This document shows, one piece after another, positions 45,921 through 56,992 of a stretch of 64,000 nucleotides of DNA. The notes under the pieces were generated by a model, which searched no databases, was not told the DNA's origin, and saw nothing but the letters and a program-made list of their open reading frames with translations. The stretch comes from Dactylis glomerata. Its lineage: Eukaryota > Streptophyta > Magnoliopsida > Poales > Poaceae. Every line of letters begins with the position of its first letter. Within the stretch, counting starts at the first letter, position 1. The translations under genes were made by a program, and so were the position numbers. The stretch covers positions 310,001 to 374,000 of the forward strand of contig QXEO01000211.1 in assembly GCA_007115705.1 (NCBI GenBank), read 5' to 3'.

Positions 45921-45978
45921 CTGTATGGAGAGCTACGTGTGTTGATTGAGAGAAGTACGATCTTCAGAAATTACTAAG
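45921..45978 (+). other. putative 58-nt mini-exon inside the solo LTR
   Basis: Bounded by TTATAG before and AG|GCAAGT after, like 13472-13531. A TTGCAG acceptor follows at 47014, matching 14551 of the other LTR. The inner sequence is only partly conserved while the border signals are kept. Confidence 0.4.
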
Positions 45979-47293
45979 GCAAGTGTAACTCTTGTTCATA
46001 AAATTCTCAATGCTCTATTATGCATGTAGTGTTTCCTTTCTTTTAATAACATGCATGTGTAGTTTATTATGCTTGCTATGTCCTATTTAGGATATCCCTG
46101 TTTATCCTATTAGAAGAAACACCGTAAGTGTAGATTGCTTAGTTGTGATATAGAATTTGTGGGTGGGATTCCACATGTTTTTACCAAGTATGAAAACTAT
46201 GTTTTGGAAAAACTAAGGAAACAACTAAGTTAATGAAACACCTGGGTGGAAGTGGTAAGATGGATTATGTTGAGTGGTTACATCAGAGTCATATCTATGG
46301 CGGTCACGTGTATCTCACTTGAAGGACGGTCACCCGGGAACAAATAGATTGGAGACGTTCAAATCATGAATCTTCCATTGCAACCACAAGTCATATGGGC
46401 TTTGTCTTGACCAATTAAGTTGCGAGAACTCAGCCAGACGGACAGAGGGTGGTAGTGATTTGTAGAATGGAACACGTCCGGGTTGGTCTGAGGGATTGCT
46501 TATGAAAGGTCTTGTCTTAGTCTTCACTTGGCCATTCAAGCAAAATGAGCATCATGGAAAGAGGGGTTGACTGAGTCTTGTGGGAAAAGTGCACAACCTC
46601 TGTAGAGTGTTAAAACTAAGTACTTAGCCGTGTCTCCGGTTATGGACAATTTTGAGCGACATGATTTTGAAGCTGTTCAAGAATCTCATCATCCCATCTT
46701 CTTAAATTTAAACTTGAAGGGTGAACAAGGGATTATTGTGTGATCATAATTATGTGCACCTGGTGGATTCCTGTGTGTTTATAATTTAGGAGCACCTAGT
46801 GGATTCCAGTGTGTCCAATAGTGCTTTAAATGAAATAAAATCATTTTGAAAAGAAGGATAACACAATTGCTTTTCTGCAAAATAAGCCTGAAGCTCCACT
46901 TAGACAAATATTCATTTAAGTGTTAGGCTTCATTTGTGTCCACCAAAAAGTGACATCTTGCCAATACAATTCAAGTGTATTGACCCTTTGTGGCTGCAAC
47001 ATTTTATGTTGCAGATTTTGACGCAAGTAAGGTACGGCAGGGTTACGAGTCTATCCGCAACATGCTCGCATGTGGCACATGAATATGAAGGACTCCATGC
47101 TATTTATGATTCTGTGTAAACTCTGATATTGAGCTAGCCTTATGCTAAGCAATTTGTAAAGTTTCTATTATGTAATTTATGGATCATATGATGTAATAAA
47201 ATGACCTTTGTTTCTTGATATTACATCTTAAACTATGTGTGCTAGCGATTAATCCAGGGACTAGCACTAAAAAGTATAGGGATTGACACCCTA

Positions 47294-48463
47294 CCGGCTG
47301 AGGTCACTACACCCTAGCTTCCAATGGAATTGTCGGGTAACTTGCTTAACAAAGACCATGTTGCGCCGGTGAGATGTAGCTGCAAGCTTTGCATTGCTGT
47401 TCCCTTGAGCCCCCGAGTATTTTAACGGCTTGCAGATAGTCTGACAGCCATAGTTCGGGTTCCTGTGATTCATCGTATTTTTGCTGGTCGTGAGGTAATT
47501 TGAATCCTATGGGTACCTACGTTCTGCGAACCCTTCGGGTAAAGCATAATGCCCCCATTTCTTTTTCCTTGTCGTTGTAATTATCTTCGTCCCACTCATA
47601 AAATGACCTATTTACCCTGGCCTGTGTGATGATGTTCCTTGCGCCGTCCCTTTGTGATCTATAATTTCTCTTATTGGGTGAATTGGAACTCTAGGGTTGC
47701 GGAGATTGGGACCGTCGACTTCTTTTGTCCTTCTGTTCGTGCTGTCTTGTCTACTGTTCCAGGGGTTTCTGCTTCAACTTATCTCTGATCAATCTGAGAC
47801 CTTTTATGGCAGCTTGGTGCATGCTTTCTCGTGGGTCTCCAGGTTCTGGCTGCGTGGTTAACAGGTATGCTTGCGCTACCACTAGGGCTGCCTCTGGTTT
47901 TTCTGGCATGATACTTCCTGTTTCATTGACTGTTAAAAATGATGAGTTGAGATTTTGTGTGCAGCTCTCTTTTCTTGGCCGCTCTGCTCTTCTTCTGTTG
48001 TGTTTTGGCGCGTGGTACCTTTCTTCACTGGACTGTGATGTATCACTATGTTCCTCCTATTGTGTTCTGTTTGCTGCGTTGTGGGATCTGTGGCTTCTCC
48101 TTAGCTCACTTTTTTCTTGCAGTAGCTGCTTCTTGTGCTGGTGCAGGGCGTACTGGTATCCCATTAAAACTTATCTTCTTGAATCCACAGGTATTGTCAT
48201 GCCACGGTTGACTGCTGATTTGATCATCCTCCATTTACCTGCTGAGACATATACTTTCTCCTTTCTTTTCTGTGGTTATTTCCTTGATTATCGCCTTGTC
48301 AGTTAATCATCGGGTTGTTCCCGCCATTGTCTTCTTCTGTTGCCTTGCTTATTATAACGCACATTTGATGTATGATGGTGGTATGCTTTCCTTCTGGCCT
48401 CCATGTGTCTTCATTACTGTCGGAGACACCGCCGCTTTGGTGGTGAGGTCCTTTACTAGGTAA
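47294..48463 (-). pseudogene. gag: Gypsy Gag, N-terminal part
   Basis: The minus strand near 47473-47294 gives the LWLSDY-like and LTGATWSWL-like core of the Retrotrans_gag domain in broken frames. Further upstream lies the variable N-terminal Gag. The 193-codon plus-strand frame at 47725-48306 is its antisense shadow. It is interrupted at 48464 by the second Helitron. Confidence 0.65.
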
Positions 48464-50888
48464 CTAGCAATGTGGCCCGCGCATTTGCGCGGCTAGATGA
48501 TCATATTATTCATTTTAGCATATATATGGCAATTAATTGTTTTTTATAACCTCCATAAAGTCTCTAGTAACTAAAACCATATAGCAAAAGTTGACATGGG
48601 TATACTTGATTAGCGTATTAATTTGATTTACCTTAAGTTTGCGAATAAGAGAAGAATTTTTTGCTATTTTTAGAAATCATTATATTTTGATAGCACATGT
48701 TTTCTCGAATATCTTAATTCTACCAGATAAACCTATCAAGACTCTTTTTAGGATATAATTTTTGTTTTAATGTTTATGGGTTAACATCACTCTTCTAAAT
48801 TACATGCCGCTATACACTAACTCTATGGGGAGTCAAGCCATCTATTTTTTTAATCACAACTCTTATCAACAATGGCCCTAATTTTGTAAAATAAAAAAAT
48901 ATGCAGAAAAGTTCACACATTTATCTACAGGTTAGCATTATCCTTTCTCATTACATCTCTTGTCAATAATCTATTCTAACAAACAATTCCTTCGCATTCT
49001 CACCCCTCGCTGTCGATCCTTCAATTAGTAATTATTTCAAATTTATTAATAATAATAATTCCTAAATATATATCTTCTTCTAATAGCCTCATTACGAAAC
49101 CTACCACACTTGCTTTATATTTTTAGGAGATCATATTTTAAATATACCTTAATTATAATCCTTTTATAAAAGAATGCATGCATCTGGATAGTTCTAGTTT
49201 TATTTATCTGCTCTAACCGTACCATCGTGTTTATGTATGTGTGCAAAATATTTCATCATATGCATACAAAACTGTTACCTTATTTCATATCCGTTTGGGC
49301 CGGCTGTGATTTACAGGTATGTAATGGCTCCTTATTAAGGTTTTATCTTGTGTTAACTCCCTGTGGCACTTTGCCGGACCGGATGAGCATTTGTTTGCCT
49401 GACGCCGTCGGTGAGCCATTATGCTTCTCTAATCCTTAATAATCAGATGTCTCAGGTGAGCCAACTATGCTTCTCTAATCGTTAATTATTAGATGTCTGG
49501 CTGCTTACTCGGGATTTCACTCTATTTTTCATACGATGTATCCAGGCTCCCTAACATTATGCATGCACTGCACGTTAATTCAAGGAGAACACAGGACACA
49601 TACTTGATAGTCTGAGAGGTCAGCTTGAATGATATATCCCGTCCCGGCCACTACTCCCGCCCACTCTGCGGCCATGTTTCGACTCTTGTGCTTTTGGCAC
49701 TTGAGGAAGCATCCCAATGGGGTTGTCTTCAACCGCCTGCGTCCCTCCCTGCCTGTCTTTCGGAAAAACTATCGCGATGACACTGTTTTGTGGCGCGGCC
49801 GGCTTTCTCTGGACCAGCATCTAGATGTTGAGGATTGGCTCTCCCTTCGTAGCTAGCATGTGTTGCTCTTTTTGGCTTCGGTCTTGTTGAGATCACCCCC
49901 TTGCGTTGGGTGTTTCTTCCTCCCTCATCTGTAAATTTCTCCCTGGGGTTTCACCCTATCTTTTTGATGAAATAATAAATTCAGGTGGGAGCTTGGGCTC
50001 TCTCCGGTGACAGCTCGACAGAAAATGATATATCCGATGGAATTGGCTCCAAACTCGATCCGTCGACAATCGTCAATCAGAAAATAATGGGAGCTCGTCG
50101 TGTTACTTCTGCTACCTGGAGGCGACAACGATTCTGACCTTGTCGTAAAGTCAGAGGCCTGGTTGTCGTCGCCCGGAACTCATCGGAGGAGACTGTACAT
50201 GGCCGTTATATGGGATGCTGCCGTTTGAAGATTCGCTCAACCCAAGTACTCAAGCTAGGATTTGTAACCATTAGCTCTCAGCACCATCGATCTGCATATG
50301 GGCCGCCGGCGGACTTCTTCTTCCCAGCGGGATGCGTGATGCGTCTACCATGTAGCATGTAGTACCTTGTGAGCTGCCTGATACGCGCTCCGCTATGAAC
50401 GACATCCAACATGATGATATTGGGCACTGGCCTGGATTGGATCGTTACCCTCCTTTTTAGAACAATCTGCAGAATTAGAGATACCTTATTCAGTTTGATT
50501 TGCTGATGCATCTATTCCGAATTTCCGATGAAGACAACCTAATCAAAATCAGTGGAGCAAACAAATCCCAAACTGATTTTGCTGATGTGCCCATTGAGGT
50601 GCTCGAGCCACGCGATTCAAGAAATAGATGAGGATGGCGGCGGCTATGCTTGCGCGGGGATGGAGCCGATAGCGCTTTTGCTGTCCTCGGAGGCTCAGAG
50701 ACGCCAGGGAGCCATCCTCGGTGCGAGCAAAAAGTCCTAGGGCTGGACGACTTGTATATGAGTTCTATTTCAATACGGCTGCACTTAACCGCACGGTTAA
50801 CTTCTGCAAAATCAATTAATCTTAACCGTACGAAACTTTTGTAAAAATCTTAGCCATACAATGTTAGTTGTTTTAATAATATAATAGA
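48464..50888 (-). mobile_element. 2.4-kb non-autonomous Helitron
   Basis: On the minus strand the 5' end is TCTATTATATTATTAAAAC at 50888. The 3' end is CTAG at 48467-48464, preceded by a hairpin at 48477-48492 (CCGCGCA / TGCGCGG). The insertion lies between A and T on the minus strand (50889 and 48463) with no duplication. The ends resemble the Helitron at 30075-34793. It encodes no Rep or helicase. Confidence 0.88.
49640..49990 (+). pseudogene. LINE-type (zf-RVT) C-terminal fragment
   Basis: The frame at 49629-49856 reads FWHLRKHPNGVVFNRLRPSLP and then DDTVLWRGRLSL. This matches the tail common to grass non-LTR retrotransposon polyproteins (a KHRNxVVF-like motif, then an LW.RL motif). It ends in a normal stop, followed by a short 3' tail up to an AATAATAAATT stretch near 49975. 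It is probably a fragment captured by the Helitron. Confidence 0.5.
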
Positions 50889-51321
50889 TTGTCAAAGCTT
50901 TCGTTGGAACCCTTATTTGAGTAACCCAATGACTCCCCTAGGTCGAGGTTTTCCATGATTTCATCAAGTTCTTCAACTGTGTCTTCTATATTTTTTGTCG
51001 GCTTGAAGCTAACCGGCGAGTTTACCTCACTAGAAGAGCTAACCAATGATTCTTATCTTGGCGCGGATGTGGTTTTTCCTACCGACAGACTCGAGTTTAT
51101 CGGATCTAAAAGGCGAGTTGAGCCTAGAGACCCGACGCAAAAGTTAAGGCTTCCGATTGTCAGATCCATTTCCCGATCCAAGCTTGCAAAAACGGAAGCT
51201 AGGGTTAGTGGGTGAGGTTGAAAATCTGTGGCTCCAAAGGTGATCTAGTTTCCGTCGATCTTTGAGCTGCTATTGGATGGAAGCAAAAAGGTCGTCGAAT
51301 TCATGATTCCAACGCCCAAGA
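50889..51321 (-). pseudogene. Gypsy Gag N-terminus and leader
   Basis: The minus strand carries an acidic frame (EDTVEELDEIMENLDLGESLG) running toward the Helitron junction, with a stop upstream near 51055. This is the start of Gag after the primer site. Confidence 0.55.
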
Positions 51322-51339
51322 TCCCCACGGTCGGTGCCA
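51322..51339 (-). other. primer binding site of the Tat-type element
   Basis: The minus strand reads TGGCACCGACCGTGGGGA two bases after the LTR end. It has the same form as the site at 52296-52313 and those of other grass Tat elements. I am not sure which tRNA it pairs with. Confidence 0.8.
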
Positions 51340-51341
51340 AT

Positions 51342-51550
51342 TGATGAGGGTTAACTCAGCAAATGTCCTAGATGAAGGACTTAGGATCGGGGGAAGAGGG
51401 CATCGGATGAACTTGAAGGTAAAGATTCAGACAAACAAGGTGAAACTTCATGCGTGTTGAGAATAAGCTAGTAACAATTGGCTCAATCTCACCTGGCTAG
51501 CCTCTCATGGCCCCTATATATAGGTGGGCAGGTCTCCAGGATCCGGTCGG
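51342..51550 (-). repeat. 5' LTR of the Tat-type element, partial
   Basis: It matches 27011-27220, including the CCTATATATAGG box. It is cut at 51550 by the LTR that starts at 51551. The remainder would lie beyond the right end of that element, outside the window. Confidence 0.88.
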
Positions 51551-52293
51551 TGTCGTGGGGATGACTTATGGGGCGTGCCAAGGGCCGGGCAATATGCCGG
51601 CTGGCGTCCCAGGAGTCTCCACGACTCTAGCATGAGAAGACCGGCTCCGTCCGAAGGGCCGGCTGCACCAGCAGCCGGCTGGTGATTCCACCGAGGAGAG
51701 CCAGAGCCGGGCGATGAAGACAAAAGCCCTCCAACGGCTATTTTGCCAAAAGTGGGCTGGCCCCGACAAGAACGACAGAGGCAAAGGACGGAAGTGATGA
51801 GCGCCACGACCGGACCCAACCAATCAGCGATCAAGGACCCTTCCCCACGACAGGATCCGAGGCAAAAGGGAGGGCATATGCCTCCCAGATGCCGGTCCAA
51901 GGGGAAAGGCGCTTTATAAAGCGTGATCGTCAGAGCAGGGCCAGAGGATCACGCCGAGGACGCGGCCACGGAGGAGCCGGCAGCCGGCCGAATTGTCACC
52001 TAACCTGTAACCAGACCCCCACCTATATAAGGGGGTCTGGACCCTTAGTCTAGGGGATCGAATCTTCTTCTTCCTCCTCTAGCCTGAACAGCTCAAGGAG
52101 CACTGTAATCGCTACTGTCGAGATAATATGAAGCAGGCAGGAAGTAGGGGTTTTACCTCCATCCGGGAGGGCCCTGAACCTGGGTAAACCGAGGTGTCTC
52201 TGTTGGCACAATCCCGAGCCGGACCCATCGTCACCACCGTCGAGCCCCTTCGATAAGCCACCCCATGGCTACTGTCTCTAAATTCCCATGACA
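51551..52293 (+). repeat. 743-bp 5' LTR
   Basis: It starts TGTCGTGGGGATGAC and ends TTCCCATGACA. A TATATAAG box is at 52024-52031. The block at 52139-52188 (AAGTAGGGGTTTTACC ... CCTGGGTAAA) is shared with the LTRs at 19892 and 56993. The left flank GTCGG may be the target duplication; its partner is not in the window. Confidence 0.88.
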
Positions 52294-52295
52294 GT

Positions 52296-52313
52296 TGGCA
52301 CCCACCGTGGGGC
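52296..52313 (+). other. primer binding site
   Basis: TGGCACCCACCGTGGGGC lies two bases after the LTR. It has the same form as 51322-51339 on the other strand. Confidence 0.8.
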
Positions 52314-52329
52314 AAAGCGCGGCGGCGAG

Positions 52330-54810
52330 CGGAGTCAAGTTCCGGCCGGGACCCTCATCGGCTCTCGGCGAGAAGGTCGCCTCCGGCCTTGTCTGGAGGT
52401 TCGGCACCTTCGACTGCGTCAACGACAACTTGGCCTACTTCAAGAATGGCCTCGGCGACGGCAGCTCCTTCCTCGACGTTGGCAACCATCGCTTCTACGT
52501 CGCCAAGCCCTTCCTGGAGGAGGTAACCGACGTGCTTGACCCTCTCTGTGACACAGACTCCGACGACGGCGAAAGTAGTGACTTTTGCACCATGGTCGAA
52601 GTGTTGGCCCTGGAGGAGGATGGTGGCAGCGACCCACCGCGCTCCACGCGCCCGCCGCTTGAACGCCCACCTCCACCAGAACAAGTTCTTCCACCTCCAG
52701 AGCGGGACGTGTTGGACGCGGCCATCACGGACCTGCGCGCTCTACTCGACCTCGACGCGGATCTAGTCAAGATCTCCGAGGATCTGGAATGGACACGCCG
52801 TAACCTTCTCAAGGAAGCGATCGACGTCGAAGACACTCGTCGGCGCGTCCTCTCCACGATCCAAGAGTACAACACCGCCGGGACGGCCCTAGCCGGGCGG
52901 GACAAGTTCGTCAATGAGGCCACGAGCTGGGCGCGGAGCTGAACCAGGCGTCGCCCTCGGCGAGGTTGCCTCCAATCATCACCAAGCCCACCTACAGCAT
53001 GCCCACGAAGAACCTCCACGCCGCGCGCTATGTCACCTCTGAACTGGATGGACTGCAAGGCGAGGACTTGCGGGAGAAGCAAGCCCGGATCCAAGAACTC
53101 TTGGACGCCGCCGATCTGCAGCAGCAGGCGATGGAGCCGCGCGGAGAGGCAAGTGGCACCCGGCATGACAACTGCATCATCGTGGCCGGCCAGAACAAGT
53201 CGCAGGGAAAAGCTTCGTCGCCCAACCATGGCCCGGCGGAGCATAGCTGGAGCAACCGAGCTCCTGGCAAAAGCGGTGGAAACCATCGCACCCAGCATTC
53301 TGGCCACCACAACCGGCAGCCCCGAGATCCAGCTGCGGTCACCAGCAAGTCGCGTCACCCTCCTCGGGAAGATGCGTTGGAGCCGGCGCATGGCAACTCC
53401 ACGGGGCCAGCCCAGCCGGCCCAGGGAACCGGCCAAGGCGCTCAAGGTCATCAACCAGCTCGCTCGCATGTGAGCTAGAGGATCGGGGAACGCGTCGACC
53501 CGCCGAAGGATGACGCTCGCCATCAGCTCAACCAGCTGGCGGACTCCAAGTTCGACGAGGAGGAATCTTCAGCGGGGTCGGTCTGTTTCGGCCCTCGCAT
53601 CCGCAACGAGCCCTTTCCGGCCAAGTTCGTTCTCCCGCGCGACATGCCCAAATACACTGGGGCGGTGAAGCCGGAAGACTGGCTGTCAGACTACGTCACC
53701 GCCGTCGACATCGCGGGTGGTAACAAGAGGACAGCGGTGCGCTACGCGCCGCTCATGCTGACAGGATCTGCCTGGACATGGCTCAATAGCCTACCGGCTC
53801 TGCAGAACAACTCCTGGCATGATTTCCAAGAAGCATTTATCAAGAACTTCACGGGAACCTACAAGCGGCCGCCTCGCCCGCGGCAGTTGTCCCTCTGCAA
53901 GCAAGGCCCAGATGAGCCAGACCGTGACTACCTCACGAGATGGTCCGAGCTGCGCAACTCATGCGAAGGAGTGGGCGAGGAGCAAGCCATTGGCTACTTC
54001 ACGGACGGATGCAGAGAAGGAACCTTGTTGAAGCATAAGCCCCACAGGGTCGAGCCGAAGACAATGGCGGATTTCATGGCGATAGCGGACAAGTATGCTT
54101 CCGCCGACTCCGCTACAAGAGTGCAATACGTTGAGCCAGCGCCAGCCGGAGGCCAATCTCAGCCGGCAGCCGGCCAAGGAGGACATCACAACCGTGATCG
54201 ACATGGCAAGAGGAAAGACGAGTGCCGTGACAACAAGTACGGCACCCAGCAAGTGGCCGTTGTTCAAGGAAGCCTGGGGGCTACGGGTGGAAGCCAGAAA
54301 TGCAAAGAAGACAAATTCAGCAAGGACAAGTACACCATCAAGGTGATGCTAGATCAACCCTGCAAGTTCCATAGCGTCTCAAGCAAGCCGGCGGCGCATA
54401 CTACCCGCCAATGCAGTTTTACCAGGGACCTGGAGCAAGGAAACCACCAACTGCCTAGTCCTCCGCCTGACCTACCGGCTGAAGCACAAGGAAACAAGAA
54501 TCGGCAACCGGCTAAAGCAGCTGGGGACTACCCCGAGGAAGCCAATGTGGAACAATATCACGTGTTCACTTCCCAGATGGAAGATCCAAAGGATGAGCCA
54601 TGGTTTGGTGTCGAGGTGAATGCAGTCATACAAGTTGGACCGCAGTACATGCACTGGTCTGATGTGTCTATCACCTGGGGGCGCGAAGACCATCCGCCGC
54701 TCATGCCGAGACCCGGGGGCTACGTGCTGGTCTTAGACCCGATTGTGTTCTCAGAGACACACACACCTACCGATTCTCGCGCGTGCTCATCGATGGAGGC
54801 AGCAACATCA
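52330..54810 (+). pseudogene. gag: Gag polyprotein, one shift and one stop
   Basis: The N-terminal part is open to 52942. After a frameshift near 52930 the frame continues to about 54760, interrupted only by TAG at 53476-53478. The Retrotrans_gag domain lies at 53650-54120: WLSDYVTAVDIAGGN, MLTGSAWTWLNSLP, then FIKNFTGTYKRPPRPRQL. A Lys/Arg-rich basic segment follows (about 54180-54250), as expected for RNA binding. A large minus-strand frame at 52495-53523 is a GC-driven shadow. Confidence 0.85.
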
Positions 54811-55358
54811 ACCTGCTCTATCGCACATCGATGGAGAAGCTCGGGATCCCAGAGATCCAGCTGAAGCCAACCAAGCTAACCTTCCATGGGATCGTGCTGG
54901 GACACTCTTGCACGCCAATGGGAAGGATCTAATTGGAAGTGTTGTTCGGTGGAAAGGACAATCATCGTCGCGAGCCAATCTGGTTCGAGGTGGTAGACCT
55001 CAACAGCCCCTACCACGCGCTGCTTGGTCAACCTACCCTGGCCAAGTTCATGGCAGTCCCGCACTACGCCTACTTGAAGATGAAGCTCCCGGGCCCTCGT
55101 GGGGTGATCACTGTCACCGGATGCTACAAGAAGTCGATAGAGTGTGCAAGGGCCAGTTCTAAGCTGGCAGAGGCTCTGGTCATTGCTGAGGAGAAGCGTC
55201 AGATACTGCAGCGGGTGGCGGCGGTCCAGCTGGGCCGCCCGGCATCGAGCCAACCAGCTCCTCATCTCAAGCCGGCAGGCAGCACCAAGGAAGTCCCGCC
55301 CGAAGCGGGCAAGAAGACAGAATCTCTTGTCTCGGGGGCTGGCCCTTCCTTGAGGTAG
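54768..55358 (+). pseudogene. aspartic protease
   Basis: The active site reads LIDGGSNINLLY, followed by LTFHGIVLGH. A TAA stop near 54930 is followed in the same frame by YHALLGQPTLAKFMAVPHYAYLKMKLPGP, the second protease block, and a helical tail. The shift from Gag into this frame lies at an (AC)n run at 54756-54766. No RT follows. Confidence 0.85.
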
Positions 55359-56243
55359 GAGGGAGCACCCCACAGCCTCGCCCGAGACAAGTCGAGATGT
55401 CGATCGCTTAAGACCTTCGGCTAAGCCAAGGCAAAAACCTTGTATCCCAAACAAGTACTGATGAATAAAAGAAAGTTGGGTGGCATACGGCTGATACTAG
55501 GAAAAAGTGCTTTAAAGTACATTTTACCTTTCTAAGCGTTATTCACGGGGGCTGGAAACCGGCTCCAGACGGGAGCTGGCAGCCCCAACCCGACGAACCG
55601 ATCCTCTTGTCAGACGAACGAGTACTGAGTGTGGACCGGACCCCGAGCCTAACCTCCATCCCACGTCGCGCGAGATGGAGCTGGCAGGTCACCCACCAAG
55701 GAAAATCGCTAAGAGGAAACGCCTGCAACCCGACGAACCGAGTCTCTTGCCAGACGAACGAGTACTATGTGCGGACTGGACCCCGTGCCCAACCTCCACC
55801 CCGAACCCTGGGCGATGGAGCCGGCAGGTCACCCACACAGGAAAATCGCTAAGAGGACGGAACACAAAAATGTCAATGAGCGTTCACCCAAAAACCGCGC
55901 GCATGGGTTAATAGTTGTGCGTGGACTGGACCAAGCCGGATCTCTTACACACCGAAGTACTACTCTTCATCCCGCGGCATGCTCCCACCCTAGACTGGCA
56001 TTCGGCTGCCAGTCCAAGGGAGACCAACCGGCACCAGGCTGCCGGTTGGGGGTAGAAGAGCCGAAGGATGGGGAGATAAAGGAAAAAGTCGAAAGGGGTC
56101 AGGCTAAATCTGGTTCATAAACAACTAGAAACCAATACGTAGGGTACTTAGGGTGAAATGTCATCGGTGTACATGAACGAAATGTCATTGGGCACGGCAT
56201 AAGTTCAACGTACATACAAACGAGTAAGGAAGTCCTGACACAG
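55359..56243 (+). other. non-coding spacer with a 140-bp tandem duplication
   Basis: A segment around CGACGAACCGA...CAGACGAACGAGTACT at 55591 recurs at 55731, exactly 140 bp later, and the similarity extends through about 55868. The rest shows no protein similarity. It replaces the polymerase region of an autonomous element. Confidence 0.75.
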
Positions 56244-56963
56244 TCAGGGGGCGCTTGGCGAGCCAGCCGGCTCTAGCGGAGCAGCGTCCCCAGTTCGAGC
56301 CGCCAAGACGAAGTCATCGCCGCTGGGGGACGGAGGAATGGAGTTGTCAGCGAGATCCCCGGGGGCCTTCTGAGGTTCTTTCGCGGAGCTGGGCTCTTCG
56401 AAATCCATGCCATCCAAGGACTCGTCGCTATCCCCAGCGTCGAAAAGCACGTCGGTTTCGGCACACTCTGCGATGGCGCAAGCGCGTTGGCGGAGCTTGG
56501 CTTTGTCGAGACCGGCCGATCCGCCTTCGCGAAGGCTCTCTAGTTGGTCCAGGCTAACACCTGGATACCATGAGAGCATGAACTCCAAAGCCTGCTCAGC
56601 GTCAGCTCGAGCCGCGGACTCTTTCCAGACGTCGACCCGGTTGGACGCAAGCGGAATCCACTTGAGGAGCGCCTGGACCTCATCAGGCACTGCTCACCCT
56701 GGCAACAAAGTTCTGAAGATAGAAACAACAGCTTGGCAGAGATCCCCGCCCAGCTTAGCAACAGGGTGAAGCCGGCCTTTGATCGATGCCATCAATTCCC
56801 CTGAGGAAAGTTGGGCCTTGGGGTCGCTGCTAGGGACGATCTTTTGCTCTGCCCTATACTCCTCTAGCGCAGCCACCGTGGCTCCGTCGGAACCGGGAAA
56901 AGCTTCTGTGAGAGCCATCAGAGAATGAGGAAATTGTCGTCGTGGTGAAACAACATATGCCAT
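56244..56963 (-). pseudogene. antisense accessory gene, last exon
   Basis: A single minus frame with one TGA stop at 56693-56691. It encodes a helical domain (ALEFMLSWYPGVSLDQLESLREG, then RQRACAIAECAETD) and an acidic, Ser/Pro-rich tail. The helical block is clearly related to residues encoded at 63180-63350 (ALSYFLSWY...LETLRTVREG) of the gene on the other strand. Its 5' exons are severed by the LTR at 56993. Function unknown. Confidence 0.75.
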
Positions 56964-56987
56964 AGGATGGCTTAAATGGGGGCCGAA

Positions 56988-56992
56988 CTAGA
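56988..56992. repeat. target-site duplication candidate CTAGA
   Basis: This is the flank left of the 3' LTR. The true partner would lie beyond the 5' LTR, outside the window. Confidence 0.35.

Larger units (their letters stand above)
43300..47288 (+). repeat. 3.99-kb solo LTR related to 10769-14816
   Basis: It starts TGTAACATCCCAAG, ends GGGATTGACA, and has no internal sequence. It shares with the 10769 LTR the start, the GC-rich promoter block (about 44030-44740), the mini-exon-like segment, the GTGCACAACC motif and the 3' tail. A 100-bp Stowaway MITE sits at 43924-44023. The left and right 5-bp flanks agree at four positions. Confidence 0.88.
27011..51550 (-). mobile_element. Tat-lineage Gypsy element with four nested insertions
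   Basis: On the minus strand the order is 5' LTR (cut at 51550), primer site, Gag, protease, RT, RNase H with an extra archaeal-type RNase H, integrase, antisense gene, polypurine tract and 3' LTR (27363-27011). Removing Helitron 1, two solo LTRs and Helitron 2 leaves about 9.0 kb, a normal length. The second RNase H and the antisense gene between integrase and 3' LTR are hallmarks of the Tat/Retand group. Several stops and shifts show it is inactive. Confidence 0.9.
51551..56992 (+). mobile_element. non-autonomous Tat-like Gypsy element (5' part)
   Basis: LTR, primer site, Gag and protease are followed directly by non-coding DNA and an antisense accessory gene; RT, RNase H and integrase are missing. 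It is inserted in the LTR of the older Tat element and is itself cut at 56993 by another element. Its 3' LTR and right flank are outside the window. Confidence 0.85.

Noticed and set aside
47725..48306. 193-codon Cys/Leu-rich plus-strand frame resembling a membrane protein
   Set aside because: It is antisense to the Gag N-terminal region of the Tat element. The apparent hydrophobicity comes from the complement of a Lys/Glu-rich sequence.
52495..53523. 342-codon minus-strand frame
   Set aside because: It overlaps the recognised Gag on the plus strand in GC-rich DNA, is Arg/Ser-rich without a domain, and is best explained as an antisense shadow.
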